Virus record (IMG/VR): IMGVR_UViG_3300043466_001817
Location: 1 to 64,000 of that record
Reading direction: 5' to 3' (one strand)
Source of the DNA: a virus
Length of the DNA stretch: 64,000 nucleotides
Of this stretch, positions 27,578-36,776 are shown one piece after another. Made by a program: the position numbers and the translations under genes. The notes beneath the pieces are model-generated. The model saw nothing but the letters and a program-made list of their open reading frames with translations, was not told the DNA's origin and ran no database searches. Position 1 is the first letter of the stretch; each line of letters starts with the position of its first letter.

Positions 27578-28237
27578 GTGACCGTGAAAATATTTAATCA
27601 TAAATTTGTAGATTTAAACGTAGAACTAAAAGAAGTATATAAGAACGAGAAGCGTTTTTACTCCACCCCTGAAGGTGACTTCCCCAGTGTAACCACTGTT
27701 GTTGGTTTCGAGAAGCAGCAGTTCTTTGCTGAATGGAGAAAGAATAATCCAGAAGAAAGCAAGAGAGTTACTGTACGGGGAACCAAATTTCATTCTATTA
27801 TTGAATCGTATTTAAAAAATGAACCGATAGATTTTGAAAACATGATACCCAATTACAAGGTATTGTTTAATCAATTGAAACCGGAATTAGATAAGATCGA
27901 CAATATAGTTGCAATTGAAACCCCACTATGGTCCAAAACACTCGGACTGGCTGGAAGAACAGACTGTATCGCTGAATATGATGGAAAATTGTCCATCATA
28001 GACTTCAAGGCCAGTAGCAAAGAAAAGCGTACCAAAGACATTGATAATTACTTTATGCAGGCTACTGCATATGCCTTGATGTTTCAAGAAAGAACTGGGC
28101 AGATAATAGATAACTTTGCAATATTGATTTCATGCGAAGATGGATTCAAGCAGGTATTTGAAGGTAAGCCCATAAAGTACGTAAAATCTTTGAAGCAAAT
28201 AATAAACAGATACAGAGATCAAAATGGAATACATTGA
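27578..28237 (+). CDS. PD-(D/E)XK (RecB-like) nuclease
   Basis: A 219-residue nuclease with GTG start. The core is GLAGRTDCIAEYDGKLSIID then FKASSK near residues 127-150: acidic D in GRTD, and D-x-K in IIDFKAS. Upstream H in GTKFHSIIE and downstream QATAYALMF fit the Cas4/RecB exonuclease fold found in T4-like cyanophages. Likely a recombination or repair exonuclease. TATAAT lies 8 nt before GTG 27578; a second GTG two codons later is an alternative start. Confidence 0.82.
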   Translation: MTVKIFNHKFVDLNVELKEVYKNEKRFYSTPEGDFPSVTTVVGFEKQQFFAEWRKNNPEESKRVTVRGTKFHSIIESYLKNEPIDFENMIPNYKVLFNQLKPELDKIDNIVAIETPLWSKTLGLAGRTDCIAEYDGKLSIIDFKASSKEKRTKDIDNYFMQATAYALMFQERTGQIIDNFAILISCEDGFKQVFEGKPIKYVKSLKQIINRYRDQNGIH

Positions 28238-28823
28238 ATTAAGAACAATAGAGCAGGCCGTGAACACCAGAGGTACAAAACTCTGGACAAAGATGAATGA
28301 CAATTCAAAATCTGAAAGTAACCGCCATAGATTTGTACAAGAACATGGCGGTTTCTTTGTTAGAGAGGGAAGATACTGGAAATGGAATACACCAGTAACT
28401 GAACGAAATGGCTATTGGCTAAAGCGTGTAGACACTGGGGAAAAGACGTTTTTCTCTAATATGGCAGAATTTGCAGAACAGCAAGGAATGACTTCGGTTA
28501 AAGTTTGTGAACTTTTGAATGGTAAAAGAAAGACCTATAAAGGCTGGACCGCTGTAGAAGTTCGGGAAGTAAAAGATGATGTTGGTCCAAGAATCAAGGA
28601 AAAAGAAGAAAAGCCAAAGAAAGTCGGTATAACCAAAGCAGTAACTTTTTATAACCGGGTTACAAAAGAGATAATTCCAGTATCAAATGTGAGTGAATTT
28701 GCCAAAGCCAATAACATAGATTCTAATGCCCTTTATAAAGTTTCAAGAGGAGCATTGAAAAGTTATAAAAATTTAGAACTTTATAACCCATTAAAAATTA
28801 TCTCGGATTCTCCTGAGACATAA
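28224..28823 (+). CDS. NUMOD-like DNA-binding protein without nuclease domain
   Basis: A 199-residue basic protein with two copies of a module seen in homing endonucleases (NUMOD1-like): GEKTFFSNMAEFAEQQGMTS ending KRKTYKGW near 85-115, and KEIIPVSNVSEFAKANNIDS ending ALKSYKN near 150-185. Each looks like a beta hairpin plus helix-turn-helix. No HNH or GIY-YIG catalytic centre is seen, so it may be a solo DNA-binding protein or the remnant of a homing enzyme. It overlaps the nuclease gene by 14 bases. Confidence 0.65.
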   Translation: MEYIELRTIEQAVNTRGTKLWTKMNDNSKSESNRHRFVQEHGGFFVREGRYWKWNTPVTERNGYWLKRVDTGEKTFFSNMAEFAEQQGMTSVKVCELLNGKRKTYKGWTAVEVREVKDDVGPRIKEKEEKPKKVGITKAVTFYNRVTKEIIPVSNVSEFAKANNIDSNALYKVSRGALKSYKNLELYNPLKIISDSPET

Positions 28824-28826
28824 ATA
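28820..28826 (+). promoter_or_regulatory. T4-like late promoter ATAAATA
   Basis: ATAAATA ending 7 nt before the ATG at 28834. The predicted transcript starts at or next to the ATG. Confidence 0.7.
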
Positions 28827-28833
28827 ATTTAAG

Positions 28834-31221
28834 ATGAAATTTAAAGAACTACTAAATTTGCTAGAGGCTTCTAGAGAGACCAATGACGCCTTCAGAACTA
28901 CTGGAGAGGCCACATCCAAGGATAGGGCCAAGAGCAATGCTGGAGATGCAAAGGCCAAGGATGCTGCCAGAAAGCGCGCAGAGAGAGCCAGACAGACTCC
29001 CAAGGATAAACTACCAAAGACTGAATTGGTAAAGCAAGTTGTTGTAGTCAAGACTAAGGATAATAGAGTTCAATTAATTTTTAAAGACTCTTATAATCCT
29101 AATGTACACCAATTGTTGAGCAAAGACAAGGCCCTTTCAATGGAAGAGGCCAAAAATGCTACTGCCGATCCTGCATTCGAACAAACAAGAGCATCTAAAC
29201 TATTGTTTGGTAATGTAAAGGAAAAACCAAAAGGCGAAGTTCCACCAAAGAAAGCCGAGAAGGAAAAAGAAGAACCAAAAGAAAAAGGTGGAGAGTCAAA
29301 GGCAGAAGAAAAAGAAGAAAAGACAGAAGAAAGACCAAAGGCTAAAAAACTTTCCAAAAATGAAATGTTCCAAGCAATGGAACAAATGTCGCCAGAACAA
29401 TTGGCGATGTTGCCACCAGAAACAAGAGAAGAATACTTTAAGAAGTTGAGAAACCCACCTACAACAGGTGAGTTTGACAACATGACCTTTGAAGGGTTGA
29501 GCGTTCAATACGGTTTGAACCCAATTTCAAGTCTTCCATTCAATCAACAAGTATTGAATGCAATCGTATTCTTAGCAAAACTAAAAGCAGGCGCGGGCCA
29601 ACAAGAAATGGGAACTCTTGTCGCGTTGTCCCCGTCTGCAACGGACTTCACCAAGAAAGCATTCTTGCAAGCCAACAAGATTCTATCCCAAGTTGGCGAT
29701 GAGTGCATACAAAATCTACTGTCGCGTTCTGAAATAGGTGGAAAGAACATCTATGCAGAAGGCGCAGTAGACATGCAATGCGGTGATTACAAATTTAAAA
29801 TCGAAGCCGGTGGTGAGTTTAGCATCTCCACTGAAAGTTTCAACCAAGGAAATAAAATATTTAAAGGCATCCTTGCAACTTCTTTGAATGCTGCTTTGAA
29901 CAATCCACAAATAATTCAAAGTGACCCAGCAGTAAAAAGAATGATGCAAAATATGGATCCTGTTGTCAAGTCTTTTAATAAGGTGATGATTCCCGCTCAA
30001 AGCATGCAAGCGATAATGAGCAATCCAAAATATGTTGAACAACTACAAAACACTCCTGTGGTTGACGAAGAAGGAAACCAAGTTGGAACTGTTTTGGATG
30101 AACAAGGAAATTTAAATCCACAAGCATCTTATGAAAACTTCCAACAACAAATAATCAAGGCATCAAAGAGCCTTTTCAAGAAAGAATCAACGGGTGAGTC
30201 TTCCCCATTGTTAAATGCAATTTCAACTTCAATTTTGGGTGCATATCTAAGAGGAGATGGATTAAAGAAACCACAAGAGCAACCAACACACGTATTGACT
30301 GCAAACGGTGTATTTCCACTATCTCCAGATTATATTTCAGAAATTTCCAAAACAGCGATAATTAGTGTTAAAAAAAATGACAATCCAATAAACAGTGAAA
30401 ACTTGACATCTTACAATAAAAATGCTGGATCTATATTGGCAAAGTATAGAACTATAGTTGAAGCAAAAGAACAAAAAACTCCAAGTTTGAAAGAATTGGT
30501 AGTTGATAAAGATAAAATAAATCCATTACAAATGGTTGCATCTGATTTGGTCAATTCGTATAACTTCGATTTCAATGCAAGTTTGATTCCAGGATTTAGT
30601 CCAAAGGATCTAAATGCTGTTGAATACAACTATGTAAAAATTGATAACAAGCAAGTAAAGATTCCTGTAGTAAGAGCATCAAAAATAGCAAGCGATTTGG
30701 TCGCAGAAGATGCAATAATTTTAAATGATCTTATTATTGAAGCATTGACAAATAATTTTGTTCTTTCTTCACTTGTTCAAAATCGACTGATTGATTCTGT
30801 AGAGGCATCATTGTTACAAACACCAACTGTTCTTTTAGAACAAAATGGTTATGACCCAAATGATATATTGGCCACAATTTATCATAATAGTTTAGAAAGG
30901 TTGAACGAAGATCCAACTCTTCTTGTTTACAGTTTATATTCTATTCAAGAAGAAGCTGCCCGTGATTATAAGAAAGAATATAGAAATTATCACGGAAAAC
31001 CAAAACAACGCAAAGAGCGTGCTGCCAGAACTCGTGCAAGAGAACTAATGAAGAAAAAAGGCAGAGTTCGTAAAGGTGACGGCAAGGATATAGATCATAA
31101 AAAGCCTTTGAGATCCGGTGGTTCAAACGGTATAAATAATTTACGTGTCCGTGAAAAATCAGATAATAGATCTGACAATGGACACAAAAAAGGCGAGAAG
31201 CAGAACAAGGATTGGAAATGA
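28834..31221 (+). CDS. Large late protein with capsid-targeting N-terminus and C-terminal HNH nuclease
   Basis: A 795-residue protein. The N-terminus MKFKELLNLLEASRE resembles T4 capsid-targeting peptides, with possible protease site L-L-E. Residues 60-200 are Lys/Glu-rich. The middle (NPISSLPFNQQVLNAIVFLA to about 690) is globular. The last 90 residues are basic and contain an HNH centre, DIDHKKPLRSGGSNGINNLR. T4-like cyanophages have large structural proteins with such an HNH end. It may be packaged and act on DNA at entry, or act in head maturation. It overlaps the next gene by 10 bases. Confidence 0.75.
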   Translation: MKFKELLNLLEASRETNDAFRTTGEATSKDRAKSNAGDAKAKDAARKRAERARQTPKDKLPKTELVKQVVVVKTKDNRVQLIFKDSYNPNVHQLLSKDKALSMEEAKNATADPAFEQTRASKLLFGNVKEKPKGEVPPKKAEKEKEEPKEKGGESKAEEKEEKTEERPKAKKLSKNEMFQAMEQMSPEQLAMLPPETREEYFKKLRNPPTTGEFDNMTFEGLSVQYGLNPISSLPFNQQVLNAIVFLAKLKAGAGQQEMGTLVALSPSATDFTKKAFLQANKILSQVGDECIQNLLSRSEIGGKNIYAEGAVDMQCGDYKFKIEAGGEFSISTESFNQGNKIFKGILATSLNAALNNPQIIQSDPAVKRMMQNMDPVVKSFNKVMIPAQSMQAIMSNPKYVEQLQNTPVVDEEGNQVGTVLDEQGNLNPQASYENFQQQIIKASKSLFKKESTGESSPLLNAISTSILGAYLRGDGLKKPQEQPTHVLTANGVFPLSPDYISEISKTAIISVKKNDNPINSENLTSYNKNAGSILAKYRTIVEAKEQKTPSLKELVVDKDKINPLQMVASDLVNSYNFDFNASLIPGFSPKDLNAVEYNYVKIDNKQVKIPVVRASKIASDLVAEDAIILNDLIIEALTNNFVLSSLVQNRLIDSVEASLLQTPTVLLEQNGYDPNDILATIYHNSLERLNEDPTLLVYSLYSIQEEAARDYKKEYRNYHGKPKQRKERAARTRARELMKKKGRVRKGDGKDIDHKKPLRSGGSNGINNLRVREKSDNRSDNGHKKGEKQNKDWK

Positions 31222-32363
31222 CCTCTAAAACAGTACAAGTTATTCTAGAAAAAGTGTATGAAAAGTCTGGTTTAGGTAAATGGTTCAATAAAGAATCTGC
31301 TGGCGGTGGTCCGGGATGGGATCGTTATAATACCAAAGGCGAGAGAGTTGGCAAGTGTGGTGATGCTGATGAAGGTGATCCTTATTCTGCTTGCTTGAGC
31401 AGACAAAAAGCAGATAAATTGGGCAAAGATGGAATATCTTCTTTCGTTCGTCGCAAGAGAGCAGCACAAAAGAAGGCAGGAAGAGGTAAGAAGGGAACTT
31501 CTGAAAAAAAGGGAAAGAAACCAATCTTTGTAAAAACCGGGGCATCTGAAGTAAAGGAATCATTTGATACTTTTATTGCAGAAAGTGTATCTGGTGTATT
31601 TAAAATGGAATATTCACCAATTGAGGCAAAAGATCTTTTGCCGTGTGATTTAATCATAAATGAATCTGGTCAAGTTTTTGAAGTAGATTCTTTAGAATTG
31701 AATGAACAAAATTGGATTGTAACCATGTCTGATGAATATGGTCAACAACATCAAGAAACATTTTTACCAGAAACAACAATGGGATTCATTGACAATCTGG
31801 AAGAATTGATGGAAGAAGAATGTGGTGAACAACTTGAACTATTTGAAGATGATAAGAAGAAAGTCAAGTTGAATAAGATCATGCGTGGAGATGTCAAGAA
31901 GTACAAGGTTTATGTAAAAAATGACAAAGGCAATGTAGTCAAAGTAAACTTTGGTGATCCAAACATGGAAATCAAGAGAGATGATCCTGCACGCAGAAAG
32001 AACTTCCGTGCTCGCCACAACTGCGATAATCCAGGACCAAGATGGAAGGCTCGTTATTGGGCTTGCAAGACATGGAGTTCACAAACAGTAACTTCAATGT
32101 TGAAGGAAGGCGTAGATCTCACAGAAGAAAAGAAAAACAAACCAAAGAGTTCTAAAAAGTGGAATTCTTGCATTGCCCAAGCCAAGGCAAAGTTTGATGT
32201 ATATCCAAGTGCATATGCCAATGCATGGGCCGCCAAATGCTATAAAGGCAAGGGTGGAAAGTGGAAGAAAGTAAATGAAGGAGTGGTTCAAGATATCCTT
32301 GAATCATTTGAAAATTTAGAGTATAACCCAAATCTTTGGGGTCACCTAGACAATTCTAAATAA
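31212..32363 (+). CDS. Late structural protein with DUF5872-like N-terminus
   Basis: A 383-residue protein. Residues 10-60 (KWFNKESAGGGPGWDRYNTK, CGDADEGDPYSACLSRQKAD) match a small basic domain found in phage and algal-virus virion proteins. Residues about 255-290 (KRDDPARRKNFRARHNCDNP then PRWKARYWACKTW) are a Cys/Trp-rich block seen in T4-like head-region proteins. A further block, SSKKWNSCIAQAKAKFDVYP, resembles the N-terminal one. It is probably a virion or head-assembly component; there is no enzyme motif. Confidence 0.7.
   Translation: MEMTSKTVQVILEKVYEKSGLGKWFNKESAGGGPGWDRYNTKGERVGKCGDADEGDPYSACLSRQKADKLGKDGISSFVRRKRAAQKKAGRGKKGTSEKKGKKPIFVKTGASEVKESFDTFIAESVSGVFKMEYSPIEAKDLLPCDLIINESGQVFEVDSLELNEQNWIVTMSDEYGQQHQETFLPETTMGFIDNLEELMEEECGEQLELFEDDKKKVKLNKIMRGDVKKYKVYVKNDKGNVVKVNFGDPNMEIKRDDPARRKNFRARHNCDNPGPRWKARYWACKTWSSQTVTSMLKEGVDLTEEKKNKPKSSKKWNSCIAQAKAKFDVYPSAYANAWAAKCYKGKGGKWKKVNEGVVQDILESFENLEYNPNLWGHLDNSK
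32357..32362 (+). promoter_or_regulatory. Late promoter-like box CTAAATA
   Basis: TAAATA 11 nt before the ATG at 32374. It overlaps the stop of the preceding gene and leaves room for an AAGGGA site. Confidence 0.5.
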
Positions 32364-32373
32364 AAGGGAAGCC

Positions 32374-32934
32374 ATGAAATTCAAACAACTATTATCAAAA
32401 ATTGAATCGCTACAAGAAAATGCACCAGAACAAACTTTTGGTGGCGGTCTCTACATTGGAGATCCGAATGCCCCAAAAAATCAAAGTCCACTCACCAACA
32501 AAGGAACTTTTAATCTAAAACTTCCTTACTCAGTTGATGCAATCAATGCAATGTTGGCTGCAATGTCATCTAAAGATTACATTGATCCATCTGAAATGTT
32601 GGGTGTAGTAAAGCAAAAATTAAATCACTTTGGTTTAGATTTCTGCACAAAAAGACAAAATGAATTGTTTAGCGGTGATGGTTTGACCCAATTCCCACTA
32701 GTTCAATATGGTAGCACACAATTGGGCGTCTATGGTCAAAATCCATATGATGATATCAATGTAAAGGGATTCAAGCAAGGTGATGGAATCACAGAAAAGT
32801 TAGGACACGGACTATCTTTGACTGTCAGCATCCAAAAGAATCCAAATGGCTTAAGAAGAATGAACATGATTATCGTACCATCAGAGAGCGATCCAGAGAT
32901 CGCAGGTGAATCTGACTGTGGCTGTATGCACTGA
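32374..32934 (+). CDS. Late protein with capsid-targeting-like N-terminus
   Basis: A 186-residue protein beginning MKFKQLLSKIESLQENAPEQ, again a basic amphipathic start with L-Q-E as a possible prohead-protease site. The body (LPYSVDAINAMLAAMSSKDY, VVKQKLNHFGLDF) looks globular. The end ESDCGCMH has a Cys pair. It lies in the late cluster with an AAGGGA site. Function unknown; likely inside the virion. Confidence 0.65.
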   Translation: MKFKQLLSKIESLQENAPEQTFGGGLYIGDPNAPKNQSPLTNKGTFNLKLPYSVDAINAMLAAMSSKDYIDPSEMLGVVKQKLNHFGLDFCTKRQNELFSGDGLTQFPLVQYGSTQLGVYGQNPYDDINVKGFKQGDGITEKLGHGLSLTVSIQKNPNGLRRMNMIIVPSESDPEIAGESDCGCMH

Positions 32935-32941
32935 TAAACTA

Positions 32942-33337
32942 ATGAAAGATAAACTAACCTTGACAGAAGATAATTTTTTAGATTTCTGTCAAGGTTGTTA
33001 TTTTAATCCAGAATGCTCTGGAAAAAATGAATTTGTAGATGATTTGAAGAGAATAAAGTACATAAAGAGACTTTTGCAGAAGATTCATAAACATAAAACT
33101 TTGAAATCAATAAGAGAAAGATTGATTTTAAACCATCTCATAATTTTGAGAAATGTATTCGGTGAGGAAAATTCCTGCCGAATTTTATTTTTTAAACTTG
33201 AGCCAAAATTGCATTCTTATTTGAAATCTTTTCTGGTTTATCTTGAATTCAGTGTCAAGAACGTTCCAGAAGTAAATTATTCATTATTGAATACAGATCC
33301 CAGAGTTGACAGAAAACTCTCTTTGGCTGAAAACTAA
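32942..33337 (+). CDS. Conserved phage protein with N-terminal Cys cluster (DUF7207-like)
   Basis: A 131-residue helical protein. FCQGCYFNPEC near residues 17-27 gives three Cys in a metal-binding arrangement. The rest (RERLILNHLIILRNVFGEEN, RILFFKLEPKLHSYLKSFLV) matches a short conserved protein of T4-like phages. ATG 32942 is preferred; a start at 32906 would lie inside the upstream gene. A 13-bp perfect inverted repeat lies over its first codons. Confidence 0.65.
   Translation: MKDKLTLTEDNFLDFCQGCYFNPECSGKNEFVDDLKRIKYIKRLLQKIHKHKTLKSIRERLILNHLIILRNVFGEENSCRILFFKLEPKLHSYLKSFLVYLEFSVKNVPEVNYSLLNTDPRVDRKLSLAEN
32956..32996. repeat. 13-bp perfect inverted repeat over gene start
   Basis: AACCTTGACAGAA (32956-32968) and TTCTGTCAAGGTT (32984-32996), 15-nt loop. 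The hairpin would begin 14 nt after the ATG at 32942 and could affect translation or act as a terminator for upstream transcripts. Confidence 0.7.
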
Positions 33338-33340
33338 ATA
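33335..33340 (+). promoter_or_regulatory. T4-like late promoter CTAAATA
   Basis: TAAATA ending 6 nt before the ATG at 33347. Confidence 0.65.
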
Positions 33341-33346
33341 TTTTTG

Positions 33347-35197
33347 ATGCTTTCCAGTAATCTAGTATCCTCGTTTTACTTCAATAACTTTGCAGCAGCA
33401 ATTTCTGAGCCATTCACATCTTTAAATGCATATCGTGCAGGGGTCATAGACCAAGATGGGAACATTCTAAAGCCAGAAAGCAGCATAGATCCATTTGAAT
33501 ATTTGGTAATAAAATTAAAGAAGATCATTGCTGAACTTCCTTATGGTGTGACCAAATCAAAATTAAGTTCATACATTCCTGCTCTTCAATATTTTTCTGA
33601 AGAAGCAGCATCATTTGGTATTGATAAAGAACAAATGGACCTATTGATTGAGGGATTCATAACAGTAGAATCAAACGGAAATGCCAGTTATCTTGAATTG
33701 AAAGAAGACATGGCCTCGGGGAACTTAGGCGGGCCTGCTTCATCACCGACTCAAAATACTGGCTCTGTAACTGGTTTTGATCCACCTCTTGGCGGAATGT
33801 TCAGAAGAAAGCCACAACAATCTGTATTGGGATTTGAGAAGCAATCATGTGAGATGTATGATGTATGCCCAGAAGATTTTGATCTATACTCAAATCCAAA
33901 TATAAAATCTTGGGATGAAATTGAAGATAGTCCAACAAAGAGATTGATGCAAAGATCTCAAAGAAGAAATGGTGGATCAACAATCGTTATTCGTGATATT
34001 GGATCCAATCGTTATCATAAATTAAATTTGGCTCCAAGAAACATTTCAAAGATGTTTGAGGATGTAGATTTGTCAATATTTAAAACTGTATTATCTGAAG
34101 AACAAGCAGCAACAGTTGCATTTCAAGATAATTCGTCTCAAAGAGAAACAAACGTGGCAGTTCAAACAAATAATCAGGAAAGAAGAGAATTAAAAAACCC
34201 TCAACATGTAAAAAAAATGGCTGAAGGCCATTTATTAAACATAATGGGAACTATTAAATCTCAATCAAAAAATGAAGCATTGAGAAGTCATGCTGCTTTA
34301 CATGAAATTCGAACAAGAATGGCAATGACTTTAATTGGTATGCATGATTCTGCTTTAGATGATGAAGGTTCAAGACAAGGAATTGCACAAGATTATTTTG
34401 AACAAATATCAGAGCCGTCATACGTTAGCAAAGCCATAAGTGCTCCCGGAAAAGATTTTATAGCATATTCCAGAAATGCTCGTAAAAATGAATCAGGAAA
34501 ATATGAATTTGTAGCAGGTGAAACTAAACATAGACCATCTGGAAGAATATCAATTCCAACTAAACCAATTTTAAGTGCTTATGATACAGATATTGACAGA
34601 GAAATAGCACAAACTACATTTGAACGCGGACATTCATTTTCTGAACGTGGATCTGGATCTTCTTCGATAAGACCTACTGGAAAAACTAAAGAATTGTGGA
34701 ATGTAATTGCACAAGAACCAATTAAAAAATTAATGGGAGGTCTTGCAGAAACAGAAATAGGAAGAGGAACTATACCACACTCATTGAGTGTGTCTGGTGG
34801 ATTTAATCCAGTATTAGTACATGGTTCTGGTGTATTAGATTTTGCCCATTATCTAGCAACTCATAAATCTAAACAAGGGAATGTTGGTATTAGAACTATA
34901 AGACCTACTAGTTCACCATCAAGAGTTCAAACGGAATTTGGTGATGTTAAAATTCCTGAACAGATGGCTCACTTATTAGACTCGGTTCGCAAACAAAATC
35001 AAAGACAAATAATTGTAGACGACAAGCACATTAAACATCTAAGAAATAGAATGTTAGGTGATAATCCTACAGAAGAGCATAAATCCGATGTAGATGCTAT
35101 AATTGGAGACTGGACAAAAGAAATGTCATTAGGTGGTTTCTATAAACCAAACAGAGAAATTGCTCTAACAGGATCACAAATATCCGAAGTACTATAA
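33347..35197 (+). CDS. Large late hypothetical protein, 616 residues
   Basis: A protein of about 616 residues with its own late promoter. ATG 33347 is taken as start; a TTG lies one codon before. The first 110 residues look globular (LVSSFYFNNFAAAISEPFTS, DPFEYLVIKLKKIIAEL). Residues 120-220 are Pro/Gly/Ser-rich with CEMYDVCPEDFDLYSNPN. Residues 280-330 are helical. The end holds short Ser/Arg-rich stretches. Probably a virion protein; no family recognised. Confidence 0.65.
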   Translation: MLSSNLVSSFYFNNFAAAISEPFTSLNAYRAGVIDQDGNILKPESSIDPFEYLVIKLKKIIAELPYGVTKSKLSSYIPALQYFSEEAASFGIDKEQMDLLIEGFITVESNGNASYLELKEDMASGNLGGPASSPTQNTGSVTGFDPPLGGMFRRKPQQSVLGFEKQSCEMYDVCPEDFDLYSNPNIKSWDEIEDSPTKRLMQRSQRRNGGSTIVIRDIGSNRYHKLNLAPRNISKMFEDVDLSIFKTVLSEEQAATVAFQDNSSQRETNVAVQTNNQERRELKNPQHVKKMAEGHLLNIMGTIKSQSKNEALRSHAALHEIRTRMAMTLIGMHDSALDDEGSRQGIAQDYFEQISEPSYVSKAISAPGKDFIAYSRNARKNESGKYEFVAGETKHRPSGRISIPTKPILSAYDTDIDREIAQTTFERGHSFSERGSGSSSIRPTGKTKELWNVIAQEPIKKLMGGLAETEIGRGTIPHSLSVSGGFNPVLVHGSGVLDFAHYLATHKSKQGNVGIRTIRPTSSPSRVQTEFGDVKIPEQMAHLLDSVRKQNQRQIIVDDKHIKHLRNRMLGDNPTEEHKSDVDAIIGDWTKEMSLGGFYKPNREIALTGSQISEVL

Positions 35198-35419
35198 TTA
35201 CTCCTGAATAAACTGCTGACCTTCATTCATATTGTTTTTGCCTACTGCTTCTCTTGCTTCTCTGACAATTTTGTCGTTACAATCATTAAATCCACTTTTG
35301 TATTCATAGAACATGGTATCTGACCAGTCTACTGGCTTTACATAAGGACGGTCTTTGCCAGCATATCTGTCATTCCAGCCCATATTGTAATGCTTGCCGG
35401 GGATATATCCTTCGTTCAT
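35198..35419 (-). CDS. Small hypothetical protein
   Basis: A 73-residue hydrophilic protein (YIPGKHYNMGWNDRYAGKDR; EYKSGFNDCNDKIVREAREA), last gene of a five-gene minus-strand operon. Its ATG overlaps the upstream stop and has AAGGATG as ribosome site. It converges tail to tail with the late gene ending at 35197. No family recognised. Confidence 0.55.
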   Translation of the reverse strand: MNEGYIPGKHYNMGWNDRYAGKDRPYVKPVDWSDTMFYEYKSGFNDCNDKIVREAREAVGKNNMNEGQQFIQE

Positions 35420-35829
35420 TTTTCATCCTTTGGAAAATCTGTAATGAATGGATTCATGCTGTTGAGAATCTTGTCAAGAGTTTTGACATAAGCATACTGT
35501 TCAGTGATGTTAAGATAACCACGAATCTCTAGTAGTCTCTGATAATCATCAGGCATGATTACAGTTCTTGAGACCTTCATGTTTGGATTTTGACGAGGCC
35601 GTCTCTTATTGTTCATTGGCCTCTTGTTTTGAGAATCAATATTTCCAAACATCTTCATGATGTCATCATATGACATGTAGTTAGATGCGTTGTCTTTCTG
35701 CATCTTATTCCAGTCTTCCCACATGTTCTTAAACTTATCGTTGAATGGTCCCATATAGAAAAAGCCATCATCTGGACGCTCAGGACCAAAGTTTTCAAAA
35801 TCATCGTTGTTTGAATTATTGTCTCTCAT
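35416..35829 (-). CDS. Hypothetical acidic/basic protein
   Basis: A 137-residue protein. The N-terminal half is acidic and Asn-rich (MRDNNSNNDDFENFGPERPD), followed by a basic patch (KRPMNNKRRPRQNP). A C-terminal helical domain (PDDYQRLLEIRGYLNITEQY) recalls small DNA-binding repressor-like folds. ATG 35829 has AAAAGGA at proper spacing and lies inside the upstream gene end. Function unknown. Confidence 0.55.
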   Translation of the reverse strand: MRDNNSNNDDFENFGPERPDDGFFYMGPFNDKFKNMWEDWNKMQKDNASNYMSYDDIMKMFGNIDSQNKRPMNNKRRPRQNPNMKVSRTVIMPDDYQRLLEIRGYLNITEQYAYVKTLDKILNSMNPFITDFPKDEK

Positions 35830-36136
35830 TGTTATCCTTTTGGTTGATGTCGAAGAACTGCTCGTACAGTACCTTGCCACGATTGTCTGTGACAGATAGG
35901 TATCTGATATGGCGCTCCACTGCGTCAGTAATGCTCAGTGCGTCGTTTGGACCAAATGAGATGTGCTTGATCCAAGCAGGATTCCCACCGATGGAGATCC
36001 GAACTTCATGACCATCTGCATTGGTTCCGAAGAAATCAAATGAAAAATTATCACCAGTAAAGTAAGTGAAGAAGCAATCGACATCATCGTACTTCTTGCG
36101 GACCTGATCTAAGGTCAATGTATTTGACTTAACCAT
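35816..36136 (-). CDS. Hypothetical protein, 106 residues
   Basis: A 106-residue alpha/beta protein (LDQVRKKYDDVDCFFTYFTG; EVRISIGGNPAWIKHISFGP) in the middle of the operon, overlapping both neighbours by 8-14 bases. No motif recognised. Confidence 0.55.
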   Translation of the reverse strand: MVKSNTLTLDQVRKKYDDVDCFFTYFTGDNFSFDFFGTNADGHEVRISIGGNPAWIKHISFGPNDALSITDAVERHIRYLSVTDNRGKVLYEQFFDINQKDNNERQ

Positions 36137-36302
36137 TTGGTAGTCTCTTTAGCTTGACTGATAGAGGAAGTTGGCCAATCTCGTCAAGCTTACGAAGAGT
36201 TCCAACCTTAGCGTTCATGAGTTCCCGTGCACGAACACGCTTCTTGCGCTCATGACGACGCTTGTTCTTACGACTTAGAATACGCTGTTTTGAATTAGGC
36301 AT
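36129..36302 (-). CDS. Small very basic protein
   Basis: A 57-residue protein with a strongly basic stretch (MPNSKQRILSRKNKRRHERK then KRVRARELMNAK). ATG 36302 follows an AAGGAG site; an earlier start lacks one. Nucleic-acid binding is likely from charge; it looks a little like ribosomal S21-type helices. Confidence 0.55.
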   Translation of the reverse strand: MPNSKQRILSRKNKRRHERKKRVRARELMNAKVGTLRKLDEIGQLPLSVKLKRLPNG

Positions 36303-36324
36303 AAAAATATACACTCCTTATTAT

Positions 36325-36735
36325 TTATTCGTCAATTAGGTTGAGTCTGGATTCAATATCATCAAGACGATCATTGATCTCAAGGATATTATCGTTTTGC
36401 TGGGCCTTGATCTGTTGTTCAAGACTTCTTATAATTTTGTTCTGAAGTTCCAGTGCATCTGCATAATACTTCAGATTAGACTCCATAGTCTTAATTTTTT
36501 GCCACAAACCATTGATTTGCTCGGTGAGTTTATGGCTCATGCTTTCATCATAGGTATAATTGTAACTCTTATTCATGGTCTTATTTTTCCAATCAATTTC
36601 AGACATATCAAGTTTTACTGGTTTAGTTTTATAAGCCGCTTTTTTAATTTCTTCTTTTATAACAGATTCTATTTCAATATCAATATCGGCTAGAAGATCT
36701 TCTTCAAGAATTGGATCAGTTTGATTTTTATCCAT
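36325..36735 (-). CDS. Acidic coiled-coil protein, first gene of operon
   Basis: A 136-residue protein (MDKNQTDPILEEDLLADIDI) with a long C-terminal coiled coil (KLTEQINGLWQKIKTMESNL, IIRSLEQQIKAQQNDNILEI). ATG 36735 is chosen because a -10 box ends exactly 6 nt before it; two earlier in-frame ATGs fall in or beside the promoter. Likely a small early regulator or adaptor. Confidence 0.65.
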   Translation of the reverse strand: MDKNQTDPILEEDLLADIDIEIESVIKEEIKKAAYKTKPVKLDMSEIDWKNKTMNKSYNYTYDESMSHKLTEQINGLWQKIKTMESNLKYYADALELQNKIIRSLEQQIKAQQNDNILEINDRLDDIESRLNLIDE

Positions 36736-36741
36736 GCACAT

Positions 36742-36769
36742 AGTATACACTGTAATCAGCAGTTGTCAA
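36742..36769 (-). promoter_or_regulatory. Sigma70-like promoter, leaderless start at 36735
   Basis: TTGACA, 16-nt spacer, TATACT, exactly 6 nt to ATG. It directly follows the 3' hairpin of the tmRNA gene. Confidence 0.8.
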
Positions 36770-36776
36770 ATAACAA

